Shown piece after piece: positions 62,599 through 64,000 of a DNA stretch of 64,000 bases (positions are counted from its first letter, which is position 1; every line of letters starts with the position of its first letter). The notes under the pieces were generated by a model. It made no database searches. It was not told the origin of the DNA and worked only from the letters and a program-made list of their open reading frames with translations. The translations under genes were made by a program, and so were the position numbers. This DNA comes from Actinacidiphila acididurans (lineage in GTDB: Bacteria; Actinomycetota; Actinomycetes; Streptomycetales; Streptomycetaceae): positions 1 through 64,000 of the forward strand of contig NZ_JADKYB010000028.1 in assembly GCF_016918855.1 (NCBI RefSeq), read 5' to 3'.

Positions 62599-64000
62599 CT
62601 ACTCCCCCGAGCCGTCGCCGCCCGCGCCGTCGGGGCCGCTTCCCGCGCCGTCGGCCCCCGAAGTCCTGCTTCGCGAACCGTTGGGCCCGGCGCCGTTGGC
62701 CCCTGCCGCGTTGGTTCCCGAGCCGCCCGCCAGCCGGTCCCGTACCCGTTCCAGTACGTCCGCGTAGCGGGCCTCGGCGCCGTAGCGGGTCGGGTCGTAG
62801 TAGTGGCGGCCGCGCAGTTCCTCCGGGAGGTACTGCTGGGCGGCAATGGCGCCGGGTACGTCGTGCGGGTAGACGTACCCCCGGGCGTGGCCGAGTTTGG
62901 CGGCGCCCTTGTAGTGGCCGTCTCGCAGGTGCGGCGGGACCGGGCCGGCCTTGCCGTCGCGCACGTCGGCCATCGCCGCGCCGATCGCGGTGGTGGCCGC
63001 GTTGGACTTGGGGGCCAGGGCCAGCGCGATGGTGGCGTGGCTGAGGATCAGGGACGCCTCGGGGAAGCCGATCATGGCCACGGCCTGGGCTGCCGCCACC
63101 GCGGTGGGCAGCGCGGTGGGGTCGGCCAGGCCGATGTCCTCGCTGGCGGAGATCATCAGCCGCCGGGCGATGAAGCGCGGATCCTCGCCGGCCACGATCA
63201 TCCGCGCCAGGTAGTGCAGCGCGGCGTCCACGTCGGAGCCGCGGATGGACTTGATCAGGGCGCTGGCCACGTCGTAGTGCTGGTCGCCGTCCCGGTCGTA
63301 CGCGACGGCCGCCTTGTCGACGGACTCCTCCAGGGTGGCCAGGGCGATGGTGTCCTCGCCCTTGGCCAGGGCGGCGCCGGCGCCCGCTTCCAGTGCGGTC
63401 AGCGCGCGGCGGGCGTCACCGCCGGCCATCCGCAACAAGTGCGCCTCGGCGTCCTCGGGCAGGGTGACCGCGCCGCCCAGGCCGCGCTCCTCGGTCAGCG
63501 CCCGGCGCAGCACGCCCCGGATGTCCTCGTCGTCCAGCGGTTCCAGGGTGAGCAGCAGCGAACGGGACAGCAGCGGGGAGATCACCGAGAAGTACGGGTT
63601 CTCGGTGGTGGCCGCGATCAGGGTCACCCAGCGGTTCTCCACGGCCGGCAGCAGGGAGTCCTGCTGGGCCTTGCTGAACCGGTGGATCTCGTCCAGGAAC
63701 AGCACGGTCTCCCGGCCGTAGCCGCCGGACTCGCGCTTGGCGGACTCGATGACCGCGCGGACCTCCTTGACGCCCGCGGTGATCGCCGACAGCTCCACGA
63801 ACCGCTTGTTGGTGGCCTTGCTCACCACGTACGCCAGGGTGGTCTTGCCGGTGCCGGGCGGGCCCCACAGGATCACCGAGGACGGGCCGGCCGGGCCGCC
63901 GCCGCCCTCCCCCACCAGGCGGCGCAGCGGCGAACCGGGCCGCAGCAGGTGCCGCTGGCCCACCACCTCCTCCAGGGTGCGCGGGCGCATCCGGACGGCG
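62599..64000 (-). CDS. rarA: Replication-associated recombination protein RarA (partial)
   Basis: AAA+ ATPase acting at stalled forks (MgsA). At least 467 residues are in the window; the start lies beyond the right edge, because the frame continues upstream of the first ATG (A-V-R-M-R-P-R-T-L-E-E-V-V-G-Q), as in full-length homologues. Walker A is LWGPPGTGKTTLAYVV, Walker B FLDEIHRFSKAQQD, sensor 1 AATTENPYF, and the C-terminal RarA-specific domain contains YPHDVPGAIAAQQYLPEELR. A Gly/Ala/Ser-rich tail of about 40 residues follows the family end. Confidence 0.93.
   Translation of the reverse strand, partial: AVRMRPRTLEEVVGQRHLLRPGSPLRRLVGEGGGGPAGPSSVILWGPPGTGKTTLAYVVSKATNKRFVELSAITAGVKEVRAVIESAKRESGGYGRETVLFLDEIHRFSKAQQDSLLPAVENRWVTLIAATTENPYFSVISPLLSRSLLLTLEPLDDEDIRGVLRRALTEERGLGGAVTLPEDAEAHLLRMAGGDARRALTALEAGAGAALAKGEDTIALATLEESVDKAAVAYDRDGDQHYDVASALIKSIRGSDVDAALHYLARMIVAGEDPRFIARRLMISASEDIGLADPTALPTAVAAAQAVAMIGFPEASLILSHATIALALAPKSNAATTAIGAAMADVRDGKAGPVPPHLRDGHYKGAAKLGHARGYVYPHDVPGAIAAQQYLPEELRGRHYYDPTRYGAEARYADVLERVRDRLAGGSGTNAAGANGAGPNGSRSRTSGADGAGSGPDGAGGDGSGE

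Overview
This window is a stretch of high-GC actinobacterial chromosome, almost certainly from a Streptomyces or close Streptomycetaceae relative. Third-codon positions are nearly all G or C, GTG and TTG starts are frequent, and ribosome-binding sites are GGAG-like. The gene order from rpe through rsmB, fmt, priA, metK, coaBC, rpoZ, gmk, mIHF, the pyr operon, bldD, nusB, efp, the aro genes, mltG, ruvX and alaS to rpsD matches the conserved core order I remember from S. coelicolor (roughly SCO1464 to SCO1510). No tRNA, rRNA, CRISPR array, IS transposase or prophage gene was seen. One gene, rarA, runs off the right edge.

Left third (1-18.5 kb). This part is more variable. It holds a ROK regulator facing an MFS transporter; a MmyB-type XRE regulator facing an atypical SDR; a two-gene unit of a nitrilase-family amidase and a tryptophan-2-monooxygenase-like flavoenzyme; a PRC-barrel protein; an Lrp/AsnC regulator; the GuaB1-type GMP reductase; a SorC-type sugar regulator; rpe; an MMPL transporter; and a large secreted beta-propeller/phosphoesterase.

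Middle (18.9-40.9 kb). This is housekeeping. It covers rRNA methylation and N-terminal formyl processing (rsmB, fmt, def), the helicase-dead actinobacterial PriA, methyl-donor and CoA synthesis (metK, coaBC), RNA polymerase omega, guanylate kinase and the nucleoid protein mIHF. Next comes a complete pyrimidine operon, pyrR-pyrB-pyrC-(membrane protein)-carA-carB-pyrD-pyrF, whose cistrons are mostly joined by overlapping stop and start codons. A near-consensus PyrR binding loop lies directly against the pyrR ribosome-binding site. Divergent from it is the developmental master regulator bldD, whose promoter contains a perfect match to the 15-bp BldD operator.

Right third (41-64 kb). An EF-G paralogue and a PLP-dependent decarboxylase-like gene are inserted between bldD and nusB. 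They are followed by efp, an M24 protein with substituted metal ligands, an autoregulated hydrolase/TetR pair, a P-loop kinase-like protein, the shikimate genes aroQ-aroB-aroK-aroC and aroE, then mltG, ruvX, alaS, two small envelope-type proteins and rpsD. A DmdR-type iron box lies between rpsD and a divergent HugZ/DUF2470 heme-iron protein.

The most unusual non-coding signal is a family of modular intergenic hairpin elements. Five copies occur, at about 9.0, 25.3, 41.1, 43.8 and 53.7 kb. They share an exact 20-base arm (GGGGCGCGGGGAACTGCGCG) or a longer variant of it, and each lies just downstream of a stop codon. Three carry terminal inverted repeats like a MITE, and one has its centre inverted relative to the others.
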